Assembly: GCA_039029315.1 (NCBI GenBank)
Contig: JBCCGK010000045.1
Location: 20,951 to 84,950 of the forward strand
Direction of reading: 5' to 3'
Source: JBCCCJ01 sp039029315
GTDB taxonomy: Bacteria > Bacteroidota > Bacteroidia > J057
Length of the DNA stretch: 64,000 nt
Both the position numbers and the translations under genes were made by a program. Below, one piece after another: positions 9,938 to 17,758 of this stretch. Positions within the stretch are counted from its first letter, which is position 1, and each line of letters opens with the position of its first letter. The notes below the pieces were generated by a model. It was not told the DNA's origin. It made no database searches and was given only the letters and a program-made list of their open reading frames with translations.

Positions 9938-11725
9938 TTAGTTGATCATGACAATTGCACCTTTTACGGTCGTTTGTCCACTTGCTTTGAGTTCTGCTGA
10001 AGCACTCCCTTCTGCCTTAAACCCAACATTGGCCTTGGCCTCCACATTCAGTCCCTGCATTTTCACATCCTGATCAGACTTAATGCTAATTGCACCTGTG
10101 GCTTCGAGGTCCATTTTCCCTGTTGCTTTGATCGAAATATCTTTGGGAGATTCAATCTGAATTCCAGAATCATCCATGACCATCTTGTTGCCATGCTGAT
10201 CTTCCATAGTAATGGATTTTTGATCATCACTGAAAGTCAATTTATTTCCAGCAGGTGTCTCTATCCAACACTCGATCTTATCATCATCAAAGACGAATTT
10301 CATCTGCTTGTTGGTTACAATCGCTTTATGTGTATTCTTATCGTCTGCCTCAAAGGGGGGCACATTTTTTTGGCTATATAACTTACCTAAAATCACGGGA
10401 AAGCGAGGATCATTGTTGAGGAATCCCAGGAGCACTTCATCTCCTATCTCTGGATAAAAGAAACTTCCCGCATTGTTAGTCGCATAGAGATGAGACATCC
10501 TCGCCCACACGCCGTCTCCGGATTCTGTGATCGTCGGGATGTCAACCTTGATCCGATGTTCTCCATCAGGATCCTCATGAATATTCCTGACCAATCCAAT
10601 ATGAAGGCCATCGATTCCAGGCAGGACTCCAGATGCTGATGGGACAGAAATATCATGTTTGGTTTCCGAAAACCAATTGGGAGACAGCCCTATTTTTGCT
10701 GTTGTTGTCCAAGAGCCGCTTGAGATTTCATGCACAACTCCTGAAACAAATGCGTTCCCATTGAACCGGTCTCCCAGACCATTCAATTCTATCAACGTAT
10801 TAGGTTTCGGTCCCTCTACCCCCAAAAATGATACAGTCCCCCTTATTCTGGATAATCGGGATTTGAGCAGTCTGGCATTTGCCCATTCCTTCAGCATCCC
10901 ATCTTCGAGCTTACCGGAGGTCTGAAGGAGAAAATCAGTACTTGAAATTACATCAGATAATTTTTTGCCGGTAATATTGCCCGGATCATCTGCTGAAGGT
11001 TCTGTAGAAGGGGATTTTACGATTTTTTGTGTATTGGGATCCCAGGCACTGCATTCAACTGCCTTAAGTTGGGAACCTGAATCAATATCTAGGTCAATCT
11101 TACTGATATCTGTTCCGAAGGTGAGGGAAATGTCAGCCGATCCAGACAAGACAGGTTTTTTGACAAAAACTTCTCCATTTTCTGCATATACAAGCAATCC
11201 ATTGACTTCTGCCCTTGTCATCAAAAAGTCCCAATCAGAGCTATGATATTGGATCAATTCTTTGTGTTGAAAACTCGTAGAATCCAGGCTGCTGCTAAGA
11301 CTATGATCCCCTATCAATTTAGACATGACGTCGCTATCTGTCATGCCCAGGAAGTAGGTGCTTTTTCTGTCAGCTGTCATTTTTATTGCCTCATCAAAAC
11401 ACTTGATGATCAGGCGCGGATGATTGCTCCCAATTTTTATTCGATGATTGACAATGATTCCTTCAAAGATTTCCGTTGTTTCCTGATGGTAACCAAGATT
11501 GATGGTTACTTTCTTGCCTGGAATAAAGTCTTCGGAAGAACTGATTTCAAAGGTTTCTTCAGCCGCATTTCCATCCAACAATTCAATGATCGCATACGGA
11601 ATCTTAAATACCTCATTAACAATTTCCATCTTCATCACCCGATAAGAATCATCAATCGGGTTTCCCTCTACTTTCACCTCTATTTCAAGAAGATCTATTT
11701 TCTGGTCTATCGGAGATCTGGACAT
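9938..11725 (-). CDS. eCIS central spike protein, VgrG/gp27-gp5-like (Afp8-like)
   Basis: 595 aa. The gp27-like hub occupies about residues 1-360 (early GKKVTINLGYHQETTEIFEGII segment). A gp5 OB-fold follows, with IGLVRNIHEDPDGEHRIKVD, GDGVWARMSHLYATNNAGSF and PEIGDEVLLGFLNNDPRFPV (about residues 374-470), a strong VgrG signature. The C-terminus is a beta-helix needle of short repeats (ISIKATGKMDLEATGAISIK...). There is no appended toxin domain after the needle, so this spike does not itself look like a fused effector. Known role: a trimeric puncturing spike on which the PAAR tip sits. It lies 1 bp from the LysM gene and upstream of gp25, as in Afp/PVC loci. Confidence 0.93.
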   Translation of the reverse strand: MSRSPIDQKIDLLEIEVKVEGNPIDDSYRVMKMEIVNEVFKIPYAIIELLDGNAAEETFEISSSEDFIPGKKVTINLGYHQETTEIFEGIIVNHRIKIGSNHPRLIIKCFDEAIKMTADRKSTYFLGMTDSDVMSKLIGDHSLSSSLDSTSFQHKELIQYHSSDWDFLMTRAEVNGLLVYAENGEVFVKKPVLSGSADISLTFGTDISKIDLDIDSGSQLKAVECSAWDPNTQKIVKSPSTEPSADDPGNITGKKLSDVISSTDFLLQTSGKLEDGMLKEWANARLLKSRLSRIRGTVSFLGVEGPKPNTLIELNGLGDRFNGNAFVSGVVHEISSGSWTTTAKIGLSPNWFSETKHDISVPSASGVLPGIDGLHIGLVRNIHEDPDGEHRIKVDIPTITESGDGVWARMSHLYATNNAGSFFYPEIGDEVLLGFLNNDPRFPVILGKLYSQKNVPPFEADDKNTHKAIVTNKQMKFVFDDDKIECWIETPAGNKLTFSDDQKSITMEDQHGNKMVMDDSGIQIESPKDISIKATGKMDLEATGAISIKSDQDVKMQGLNVEAKANVGFKAEGSASAELKASGQTTVKGAIVMIN

Positions 11726-11726
11726 G

Positions 11727-12401
11727 TTATTTTTCTAGAGGTGGAAACAATATTTGGGCACCAATTTCTAGTTCTCTAAAATTGGTAAGGCCGTTGATTT
11801 CGGCGACTTGTAGGTAATAATGTGGGCTTTTGTATAGCTTATCACACATGATCGGCAGGGTATCTCCTTGTCTTACCGTCAAAATTCTGGTAAGATCTGG
11901 AGACCGCTTATGCGCTGCAAGTTCTGATGCCTTGGGGTGCACAGCTCCTTTAAAAGACAGAGATACCTTTGCACGAATTGGTTCCCCTTCAGGCGTGAAT
12001 AATTGATATTCTACATTGATATTTTCCAGCTTGCATTTGAAGCCAAACTCTCCATAAGAGACGATCAAATAGCGAGGTTGGTGGACTTCTCCATCAAAAT
12101 TGTAGACACTTTTATACAATTGTTCAACCTGTTCCTTGACCGTCTTCGCATCATCAGAATAAATAACGGTTCCATCCAGGAGCAATTCTACATCCAAGCC
12201 ATCTCCATCATATCCTTTATGCGCATTGGTTTGGCTTGCATTTGATGGGGTGGTCTCAGAGTCAAATTTGATCGCACCTTTGTGGCTCCATTTTGTTGGG
12301 TTGATATCAGCCTTGAATGTATAAGCCTGATCAGGAGGAGGAGGGCTGTTCAAACTTGGATCTTCCGAATAAGAAAATATATAGAATGCTTCTTGAGCCA
12401 T
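11727..12401 (-). CDS. eCIS LysM-domain baseplate/tube adaptor (Afp7-like)
   Basis: 224 aa counting from the ATG at 12401; an in-frame TTG two codons upstream is possible but less likely. The C-terminal ~50 residues form a LysM module (LTRILTVRQGDTLPIMCDKLY ... NGLTNFRELEIGAQILFPP). The N-terminal ~150 residues resemble the gp53-like adaptor domain of CIS proteins, with FTPEGEPIRAKVSLSFKG near the junction. Known role in Afp/PVC: a LysM protein at the tube-baseplate interface around the hub. It follows the DUF5908 gene and precedes the spike, the standard order. Confidence 0.88.
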   Translation of the reverse strand: MAQEAFYIFSYSEDPSLNSPPPPDQAYTFKADINPTKWSHKGAIKFDSETTPSNASQTNAHKGYDGDGLDVELLLDGTVIYSDDAKTVKEQVEQLYKSVYNFDGEVHQPRYLIVSYGEFGFKCKLENINVEYQLFTPEGEPIRAKVSLSFKGAVHPKASELAAHKRSPDLTRILTVRQGDTLPIMCDKLYKSPHYYLQVAEINGLTNFRELEIGAQILFPPLEK

Positions 12402-12430
12402 AATCAATTCTTCATTTTGGGATCGTGGAG

Positions 12431-12601
12431 TTATCGATGTTCCCGATTTTCTATCAGTTCAATGATTTCTTCTTTGCACAAAGCCAAAATCTCCTTTTTT
12501 ATTTTTTCGAGATCTTTTTTGTTTATTCTTCCACTCCCCTCATGTTTCACAACCTTATGGACAGTGGCTTTGATGACTAGTTCACGTATCTCAATCGGCA
12601 T
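12431..12601 (-). CDS. DUF5908-type small eCIS protein
   Basis: 56 aa, with ATG at 12601 and TAA at 12431-12433. The protein begins MPIEIRELVIKATV, has a charged linker (VVKHEGSGRINKKD) and ends in a Lys/Glu-rich amphipathic helix (LEKIKKEILALCKEEIIELI). The 'MPIEI+EL.I+..V' opening followed by a helix is typical of DUF5908 proteins, which occur between tube and LysM genes in Bacteroidota CIS loci. It fits exactly between the third tube gene (16-bp gap) and the LysM gene (29-bp gap) on the operon strand. Its molecular function is unknown. Identification is from pattern and context. Confidence 0.72.
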   Translation of the reverse strand: MPIEIRELVIKATVHKVVKHEGSGRINKKDLEKIKKEILALCKEEIIELIENREHR

Positions 12602-12617
12602 AAATGTCGGCGTTCAG

Positions 12618-13076
12618 TTAGACAATTCGAAAAGAAGAATATACAAAAGACATACTTTCGGTAACGATTCCATTTTGCTGTGCATTGAAATCTGACATTG
12701 TCCATTCGATGGGAATGGCATCAGTAAAGGACCAGGACATTAGGATATCCCCGGTATCATCCAGCAGATTCACAGTGATGTCTTTGGGGCGTATGGGTTT
12801 GGCTTTAAATTCCTGAATAGATTCCATACACCAGGTAACCAAATCAGACCCAATGGTTAAAAGCCCTCGCTTCAATACCAAGGGGGTATATTCAGTTTTT
12901 TCGGGTTCATGCCTTGTTTCTGTAACACCGACTTGCTCAACCGGTGCCTTCATTTTCAGTTTCATTGAGATTCCCTTGACTTCTTGAAAGAGTGCGTCAG
13001 GCCCCTCATCTGAGCCCCCATCAATATTGATAGAGAAATTATACGCGCCGGGGGGAAAATAATCGCTTTGAGGCAT
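12618..13076 (-). CDS. eCIS inner tube paralogue 3 (gp19-like, divergent)
   Basis: 152 aa with the gp19/Hcp-like tube fold pattern: PPGAYNFSINIDG at the start, 'LFQEVKGISMKLKM' (the FQEV.G(I/L) motif), LKRGLL mid-protein and 'DITVNLLDDTGDILMSWSFTDAIPIEW' near the C-terminus. It differs from the two other tube genes at both ends and has a longer loop (EQVGVTETRHEPEKTEYTP) before the LKRG motif. Such a divergent third copy is expected to act as a specialised tube-initiator or baseplate-proximal ring rather than the polymerising tube; this role is inferred from position nearest the baseplate genes. Confidence 0.87.
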   Translation of the reverse strand: MPQSDYFPPGAYNFSINIDGGSDEGPDALFQEVKGISMKLKMKAPVEQVGVTETRHEPEKTEYTPLVLKRGLLTIGSDLVTWCMESIQEFKAKPIRPKDITVNLLDDTGDILMSWSFTDAIPIEWTMSDFNAQQNGIVTESMSFVYSSFRIV

Positions 13077-13096
13077 AGGATAAAAATAAATGGATG

Positions 13097-13552
13097 CTAG
13101 AAACTCTCGACTTCTATTCCTTCATGAGCAAATTCCAGAGCTTCAATGGCTGCTGAATTATTTTCTGAGTTTAAACTGGGTCCAGTAATCTTTGTTGGAA
13201 AGGCATTTTTTAGCTTCCAGGCCATGACAATTTCTCCCACTTCATCCAGGAGAGTAATGGTTACATTGAGCAAAGATTCCTGATTGGGGTGGTAGAATTT
13301 TTTTTGCAAATTCGAAAACAAATCTTCTACCTCCGTTTTGTCTCTAAATATTCCCCTCTGCATTTTGACAGTGGAAGACTTGCGCATTCCTGCCCGCTTT
13401 TGAGTCATCAAAACAGGGCTTCTGCCAACTCTATACTCCAGGATTTCTACACTCTCATCAAGTCCTGACACTTCTTGAAAACTAATTTTGCCAACATCCT
13501 CAATTTCGACCTCAAAAAAGAATGCAGCTATAGGATAAGGAGATACTGGCAT
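13097..13552 (-). CDS. eCIS inner tube paralogue 2 (Afp5-like, gp19 family)
   Basis: 151 aa, closely related to the preceding tube gene: PIAAFFFEVEIEDVGKISFQEVSGLDE near the N-terminus, VLMTQKRAGMRKSSTVKMQRGIF mid-protein and LLDEVGEIVMAWKLKNAFPTKITGP followed by IEALEFAHEGI at the C-terminus. These are the conserved positions of CIS tube proteins. Afp/PVC/AlgoCIS loci typically encode two similar tube proteins, one polymerising and one for the baseplate-proximal ring. This copy, nearer the baseplate genes, is the better candidate for the ring. Gaps are 20 bp to the next gene and 96 bp to the previous one. Confidence 0.9.
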   Translation of the reverse strand: MPVSPYPIAAFFFEVEIEDVGKISFQEVSGLDESVEILEYRVGRSPVLMTQKRAGMRKSSTVKMQRGIFRDKTEVEDLFSNLQKKFYHPNQESLLNVTITLLDEVGEIVMAWKLKNAFPTKITGPSLNSENNSAAIEALEFAHEGIEVESF

Positions 13553-13648
13553 AATGTAATGGCTTCAGTGATCTTCAAAAACAATGAGGAGAAGGGCAAG
13601 TCCTGATGGATATCAGGACCTGCCTTTCGCAACCCCCTAAGGGAATAA

Positions 13649-14107
13649 TTATCCGAGTGCAGCGGTAATCTCCTCGTAGGCAAATTCGATTGATTCGATT
13701 GCTACATTGTTGTCGTCTGATTTCATCGTAGGTGCTGTCAATTTGATCGGCACACAACGATGGCAATTCCAGGTCATAACTGTCTCACCAGTTTCATCCA
13801 ACAGATTGACGGTGATATCCAGACGGGAATCTTCATCCCCATAATAATCTTTTTCATAGATTTTCTGGAACATCTCAATCAAGCGATCATCGTCAGCAAA
13901 AACCCCTTTCTTGAGCGAAAGGTTACTGGTTTTGACAAGTCCTGCTTTTTTGATGGTGGTGAACAGTTCGCTGTCTCCATGTCGATATTCAATTACCTGT
14001 GCTTCCTGATCCAGTCCGGATACTTCCTGGAAGCTGATGGTCTCTCCTTCGATTTCTACTTCGAAGTGAAACGCTGCTATTGGCCATTGGTCTTGATAAT
14101 CTGCCAT
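13649..14107 (-). CDS. eCIS main inner tube protein (Afp1-like, gp19 family)
   Basis: 152 aa: PIAAFHFEVEIEGETISFQEVSGLDQ, LKKGVF, then 'LLDETGETVMTWNCHRCVPIKLTAPTM' and VAIESIEFAYEEI. Known role: Hcp-like hexameric rings stacked into the tube that is expelled on sheath contraction. It lies directly after the sheath gene (48-bp gap). The 96-bp gap to the next tube gene contains an inverted repeat on the minus strand (GGCAGGTCCTGATATCC ... GGACTTGCCC region, about 13590-13630). This could be an intercistronic hairpin that sets tube:downstream stoichiometry, although I did not fold it. Confidence 0.9.
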   Translation of the reverse strand: MADYQDQWPIAAFHFEVEIEGETISFQEVSGLDQEAQVIEYRHGDSELFTTIKKAGLVKTSNLSLKKGVFADDDRLIEMFQKIYEKDYYGDEDSRLDITVNLLDETGETVMTWNCHRCVPIKLTAPTMKSDDNNVAIESIEFAYEEITAALG

Positions 14108-14155
14108 AATGGGCTATATATGTTTATGTGTTAATATCAGTTAGAAAAAATACGA

Positions 14156-15724
14156 TTATGATTCCTGCATTTTCTGCTGGAAGGTAATGACGATGAATTC
14201 TGCAGGTCTTGTGATCGCAACTTTCACTGTGATCTTCATGATTCCCTCAAGAATATCAACAGGTGTCATCGTAACACCCAATCCAACCTGAACATCATAA
14301 GCATCTGTGGTAGAAGTTCCTGCGAGTGAACCAGCTTTCCACATATCAGTCAGGAAGTTTTCAATAGATGTACGCACGCGTAGCCATGTTTTGGAGTTGT
14401 TGGCTTCAAATACATACGCTTCCACAGAATTCTTGATGGATTGCTCCAACATGATCATGGTACGTCGAACAGAGATATATCTCCAGTCCTGGCTGTTGCC
14501 ATCCAGAGTTCTGGCACCCCATACGAGTACTCCTTTGCCTACAAATGAACGGATTGCATTCACTGCTTTTCCACTCAAAGGCATGTTCAGATCTTCTTGA
14601 TTTTCGCTGGTCAGATTGACTGTTGGAGAAACAACCGCACTCAGGCTTACGTTAGCCGGAGATTTGTGTACGCCAACTGTATTGTCAACCAAAGAATAAA
14701 TACCGGCCATTCCAGCAGCAGGAGGCATCACATTGAGGACATTCCGTGCTTCTTTCATGACGTCCTTAAATGCAGGACTGATGGCCATCAAAGTTTGTCC
14801 AACAGAAACTGAATCTGCATCTGCATCTGTCAGTTTGTTGATTTCCTGCAAGACTGCTTCATATCTTTTTTGAAGCTTGGGATCAGCAGCAACAGGTGCT
14901 TTTGGAGGGGTCTTTGGAGGCTTCCCGGATGGTTTTGTGGGGGGTTTCTGGTCTTGAAGAGAACCAAAAATAGCTAGCTGCGCTTCTCGATCCAGCAGGT
15001 CTCTCAAAGCTTTGACATTGCTGATGTTGCTATAACTGATTTCGTCAGCCTGAACAATGGTAGTATTGACCCAGGGATAGTATCCAGAACCAAATGCACG
15101 GAAATTGTTACCAACTCCTTCACGGAATTTGGTTACAACATCATTTTCGTCCAGTGTACGCTCTTGCCATCCACCGTGTACATCGAAAACGCCTACTCTA
15201 CTCTGTGTATCCGCTCCACAATGTTGCAGAATAGCTTGATACAAAGAATAGCAATCTGCCTGATCCAACAATACTGCATCAGGGACGACGACCATGGTTG
15301 GTTCTTGTTCTTTGAGTAAAGTCTGAAGACCTCCACCTGTTTCAGGATTGTTTAGATCCTTGGCTTTTACGCCATTGTTGTAGTCTCCAACACTGATGAT
15401 GTAGCAGGCACCGCCACCGTTGGCAAAAAAGAGGCGAATTCCATTAAACAGATTGTACTGAGTTGGAGCATCTACCTCTAATCCAAAATCAACATCTCCC
15501 TTTTTCTTCAGAGAAAGTGTGATGGTTGGTCCTCCTCCAAACATCTCGACATACTCATTCAATGAGGTAATTCGAGTTGGCTTATTAAGAAGAGAATTTT
15601 TGCCGCGCATCGCCTTTTCGGTATATCCGATGAAGGCAGGTACAGCAGTTGGGACCGCTACTACGGAACTGGTAAAGGCGTTCTTTTCTTCTAAATAAAC
15701 GCCGGGGGTTGCAAGTCTCGCCAT
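14156..15724 (-). CDS. eCIS contractile sheath protein (Afp2-4-like)
   Basis: 522 aa. It opens MARLATPGVYLEEKNAFTSSVVAVPTAVPAFIGYTEKA, the classic sheath start ('TPGVY.EE......V..V.TAVPAFIG.T'). The C-terminal half has GKGVLVWGARTLDG, DWRYISVRRT and 'IKITVKVAITRPAEFIVITFQQ', the conserved sheath domains that form the interlocking N- and C-terminal arms. Residues about 259-282 are a Pro/Lys-rich linker (KPPTKPSGKPPKTPPKAP) that probably joins a surface domain. Only one sheath gene is present, as in some Bacteroidota eCIS, whereas Afp has three. Confidence 0.95.
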   Translation of the reverse strand: MARLATPGVYLEEKNAFTSSVVAVPTAVPAFIGYTEKAMRGKNSLLNKPTRITSLNEYVEMFGGGPTITLSLKKKGDVDFGLEVDAPTQYNLFNGIRLFFANGGGACYIISVGDYNNGVKAKDLNNPETGGGLQTLLKEQEPTMVVVPDAVLLDQADCYSLYQAILQHCGADTQSRVGVFDVHGGWQERTLDENDVVTKFREGVGNNFRAFGSGYYPWVNTTIVQADEISYSNISNVKALRDLLDREAQLAIFGSLQDQKPPTKPSGKPPKTPPKAPVAADPKLQKRYEAVLQEINKLTDADADSVSVGQTLMAISPAFKDVMKEARNVLNVMPPAAGMAGIYSLVDNTVGVHKSPANVSLSAVVSPTVNLTSENQEDLNMPLSGKAVNAIRSFVGKGVLVWGARTLDGNSQDWRYISVRRTMIMLEQSIKNSVEAYVFEANNSKTWLRVRTSIENFLTDMWKAGSLAGTSTTDAYDVQVGLGVTMTPVDILEGIMKITVKVAITRPAEFIVITFQQKMQES

Positions 15725-15773
15725 ATTAAAACGAATTTAAAGGTTGTGGATAATTAACCTTGGTTATGAAATT

Positions 15774-16874
15774 TTAAAGATAAACATACATTTCAGAGTA
15801 TACTTTGCTCTGATCCTTGGGATCAGGCTGGATCATTTTCGGTGATGGTACGGGAAGCCGGACTGGCGTACGAATCCATCGATTATTCTTTTTCACTTTT
15901 AGTTCAAACTTATGCTCAGCGAACTGACGAAGTGGAAGTCTTTCCTGTGATGTAAGGCTCGTTGCCGGTGTCCCATTAAGCAGGGTCGTCTTCTCGGGTT
16001 TGGAGAACTTCACTTTGTTGTCTCGGCTCTCTATGCTGTGAGAAGAGAATTCCGCATCTGAGTTGGAGATCAGATTGTAACGCCAGAAAGTAGCTCTGGA
16101 ATTGATCTGAACATGGTACTCCTGCGGATACACATCTTTGTTGTCAGCAATCTGAAATGCCTTCACAACCTCGTCTGTCATAAATATCTCGATCACGCCT
16201 TGGCAGTCTTCGAAGGCTGGACCTCCGGAATAAAAATCAAAGCTTGTTCCTTTTTTTCCTTTGACAGTCAGGGTGTATCGTCCTTCAGGATATTCAGTTA
16301 AATTGATGACATGTCTTTTTTGCGCATAATTGGCTAATCCTTCCGGCAATTCTGGCAACTCAACTTTTTCTCCCAATGAATCAGTGATCTGAATTTCAGT
16401 GAATTTGATTTCTTTGTCGAATTCATATTCAAAGGTCTTTGGAGCTGACTGAAGGATGGTTGCGTCATCTCCCTGAGCAAATTCTTTGGGATGAAGCAGT
16501 TTCAGTTTTTCTTTCCCGGATATATTGTTGTGCAGATTCGAGAAATAGAAGATAGAACCCGGATCAGGGTAAGGCAAATCTGAAAAATTCAGAAATTCAT
16601 GATTGCTGTTATGAATCAGGAAGGTAAGTTTGGTAGGTCGAAAGGCAGGAGACTTGAGAATTGGAACACTTTGGGAAGCATGATAGAATACAATGAATCC
16701 CCCTGCTAATTGCTTGAAGGTTAAGCGATCATTTCTCAATTCAATTTCACATTCCGGGCTGGGGGTAATGCTGAAATCCTTGCAGACCTTGTCCTCATAA
16801 TAAGCGTGCAAACACCGAACCCTGAAGAGTTTGGATAATGCTTTTGTGCTTAAGGTGAAATTGATTCGGCTCAT
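15774..16874 (-). CDS. unknown eCIS-linked protein between tail terminator and sheath
   Basis: 366 aa, no signal peptide or membrane segment. I do not recognise a family. The sequence is beta-rich with evenly spread aromatic residues (FTLSTKALSKLFRVR, IELRNDRLTFKQL, YPEGRYTLTVKGKKG, FWRYNLISNSDAEF), suggesting two or more beta-sandwich domains; the YPEGRYTL element resembles an extended beta-sandwich end. It lies 46 bp after the DUF4255 terminator gene and 49 bp before the sheath. Because the flanking genes are both particle-end components, a cap or cap-adaptor role is a reasonable inference. No sequence motif proves it. Confidence 0.6.
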   Translation of the reverse strand: MSRINFTLSTKALSKLFRVRCLHAYYEDKVCKDFSITPSPECEIELRNDRLTFKQLAGGFIVFYHASQSVPILKSPAFRPTKLTFLIHNSNHEFLNFSDLPYPDPGSIFYFSNLHNNISGKEKLKLLHPKEFAQGDDATILQSAPKTFEYEFDKEIKFTEIQITDSLGEKVELPELPEGLANYAQKRHVINLTEYPEGRYTLTVKGKKGTSFDFYSGGPAFEDCQGVIEIFMTDEVVKAFQIADNKDVYPQEYHVQINSRATFWRYNLISNSDAEFSSHSIESRDNKVKFSKPEKTTLLNGTPATSLTSQERLPLRQFAEHKFELKVKKNNRWIRTPVRLPVPSPKMIQPDPKDQSKVYSEMYVYL

Positions 16875-16920
16875 TTTGCTCGAACTATAGATTACTGACG
16901 TTTGTGCGATTCATTTTCCA

Positions 16921-17466
16921 TTATCTAAATATCCCTAATCCTGCAATTGGTGGATAATCATCTGTAATATTATCTTCATCCATATTCAGGGTTCTCAATC
17001 GGTAGATCACAGAAGGGATATATTTTGCTCCTAAAGAAGCCCACAAGTTGCTCAATTCGCGAAAGTCTATGTTGACGATTTCCAATCTGACATGGGTGGC
17101 ATCCGTTGGGAACATGGGTGTATTGTGGTGATTGAAAATTGGTTTTCCCTGAAAAAATCCTACAACTCCACTGATAAATTTCAAGGCTTCTATATAGTTG
17201 ATGGGACGAAAATATGCCCCAAACATGAGATACAAATTGATATGAACCGGAGGATTGGGTGCACTTTGTTGGCCGGCCATCTGATTCGACCCATCTCTCT
17301 CTACATTGATCAGTGACACGATCACTTTGTCATCCCCCTCGATTGCCACGCTTCCATCCTGATTGATGATGTTGCCCAACACCACTTTGTCCTCAGTCGT
17401 ATCGAAACGATGCTGAAAAAAATCGTTTAACTCTCCTACAATGACCGGTAACACCTGATGGATCAT
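16921..17466 (-). CDS. eCIS tail terminator, DUF4255/Pvc16-like (Afp16-like)
   Basis: 181 aa. It opens with IHQVLPVIVGELNDFFQHRF, has VVLGNIINQDG, DKVIVSLINVERDG and 'NPPVHINLYLMFGAYF', then YIEALKFISGVVGFFQGKPIF, all characteristic of the DUF4255/Pvc16_N family: 'I......L...L...' start, VSL.N.E+, PP..LNLYYL.....Y.eal..L...i.fFq...vF. Known role: it caps the distal end of tube and sheath and defines particle length with the tape measure. It sits upstream of the 366-aa unknown and the sheath gene, consistent with Bacteroidota eCIS layouts. Confidence 0.88.
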   Translation of the reverse strand: MIHQVLPVIVGELNDFFQHRFDTTEDKVVLGNIINQDGSVAIEGDDKVIVSLINVERDGSNQMAGQQSAPNPPVHINLYLMFGAYFRPINYIEALKFISGVVGFFQGKPIFNHHNTPMFPTDATHVRLEIVNIDFRELSNLWASLGAKYIPSVIYRLRTLNMDEDNITDDYPPIAGLGIFR

Positions 17467-17494
17467 AATGTGATAGTTGATTCAATTAGATGAA

Positions 17495-17752
17495 CTATAT
17501 TTCATTTTCTTCTTTTGCAAGCCACTTTTTTATTCCTGCAGAGGTAAAATGGGAGATATAAAATCCGACAATACTGAGAATAAAGCCTGCTAGCCAGATC
17601 CCCCAAGCAATGTCGACAAGTCGAATTTCATTGTACAGCCAGATCAGCATGACATAAACCACCATCAAGGGCACAGCAAGCCCCATCGCCTTTGGCAACA
17701 GACGCAAAATGGTCCGAAAATGTGGTTGTAATAATTTGATTATTTTCTTCAT
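17495..17752 (-). CDS. small two-helix membrane protein in the eCIS operon
   Basis: 85 aa with a basic, amphipathic N-terminus (KKIIKLLQPHFRTILRLL) and two hydrophobic segments at about residues 23-41 and 48-68 (VPLMVVYVMLIWLYN; IAWGIWLAGFILSIVGFYI). The charge pattern predicts an N-in/C-in hairpin in the inner membrane. It shares 6-bp spacing with the preceding GH18-like gene and lies 28 bp before the tail terminator gene. No family recognised. Together with its neighbour it could form a membrane component, an unusual addition to an eCIS operon. Confidence 0.7.
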   Translation of the reverse strand: MKKIIKLLQPHFRTILRLLPKAMGLAVPLMVVYVMLIWLYNEIRLVDIAWGIWLAGFILSIVGFYISHFTSAGIKKWLAKEENEI

Positions 17753-17758
17753 GCTATC

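Noticed and set aside
9938..11725. Spike as an evolved VgrG with fused effector
   Set aside because: Protein ends soon after the beta-helix needle; no extra domain present.
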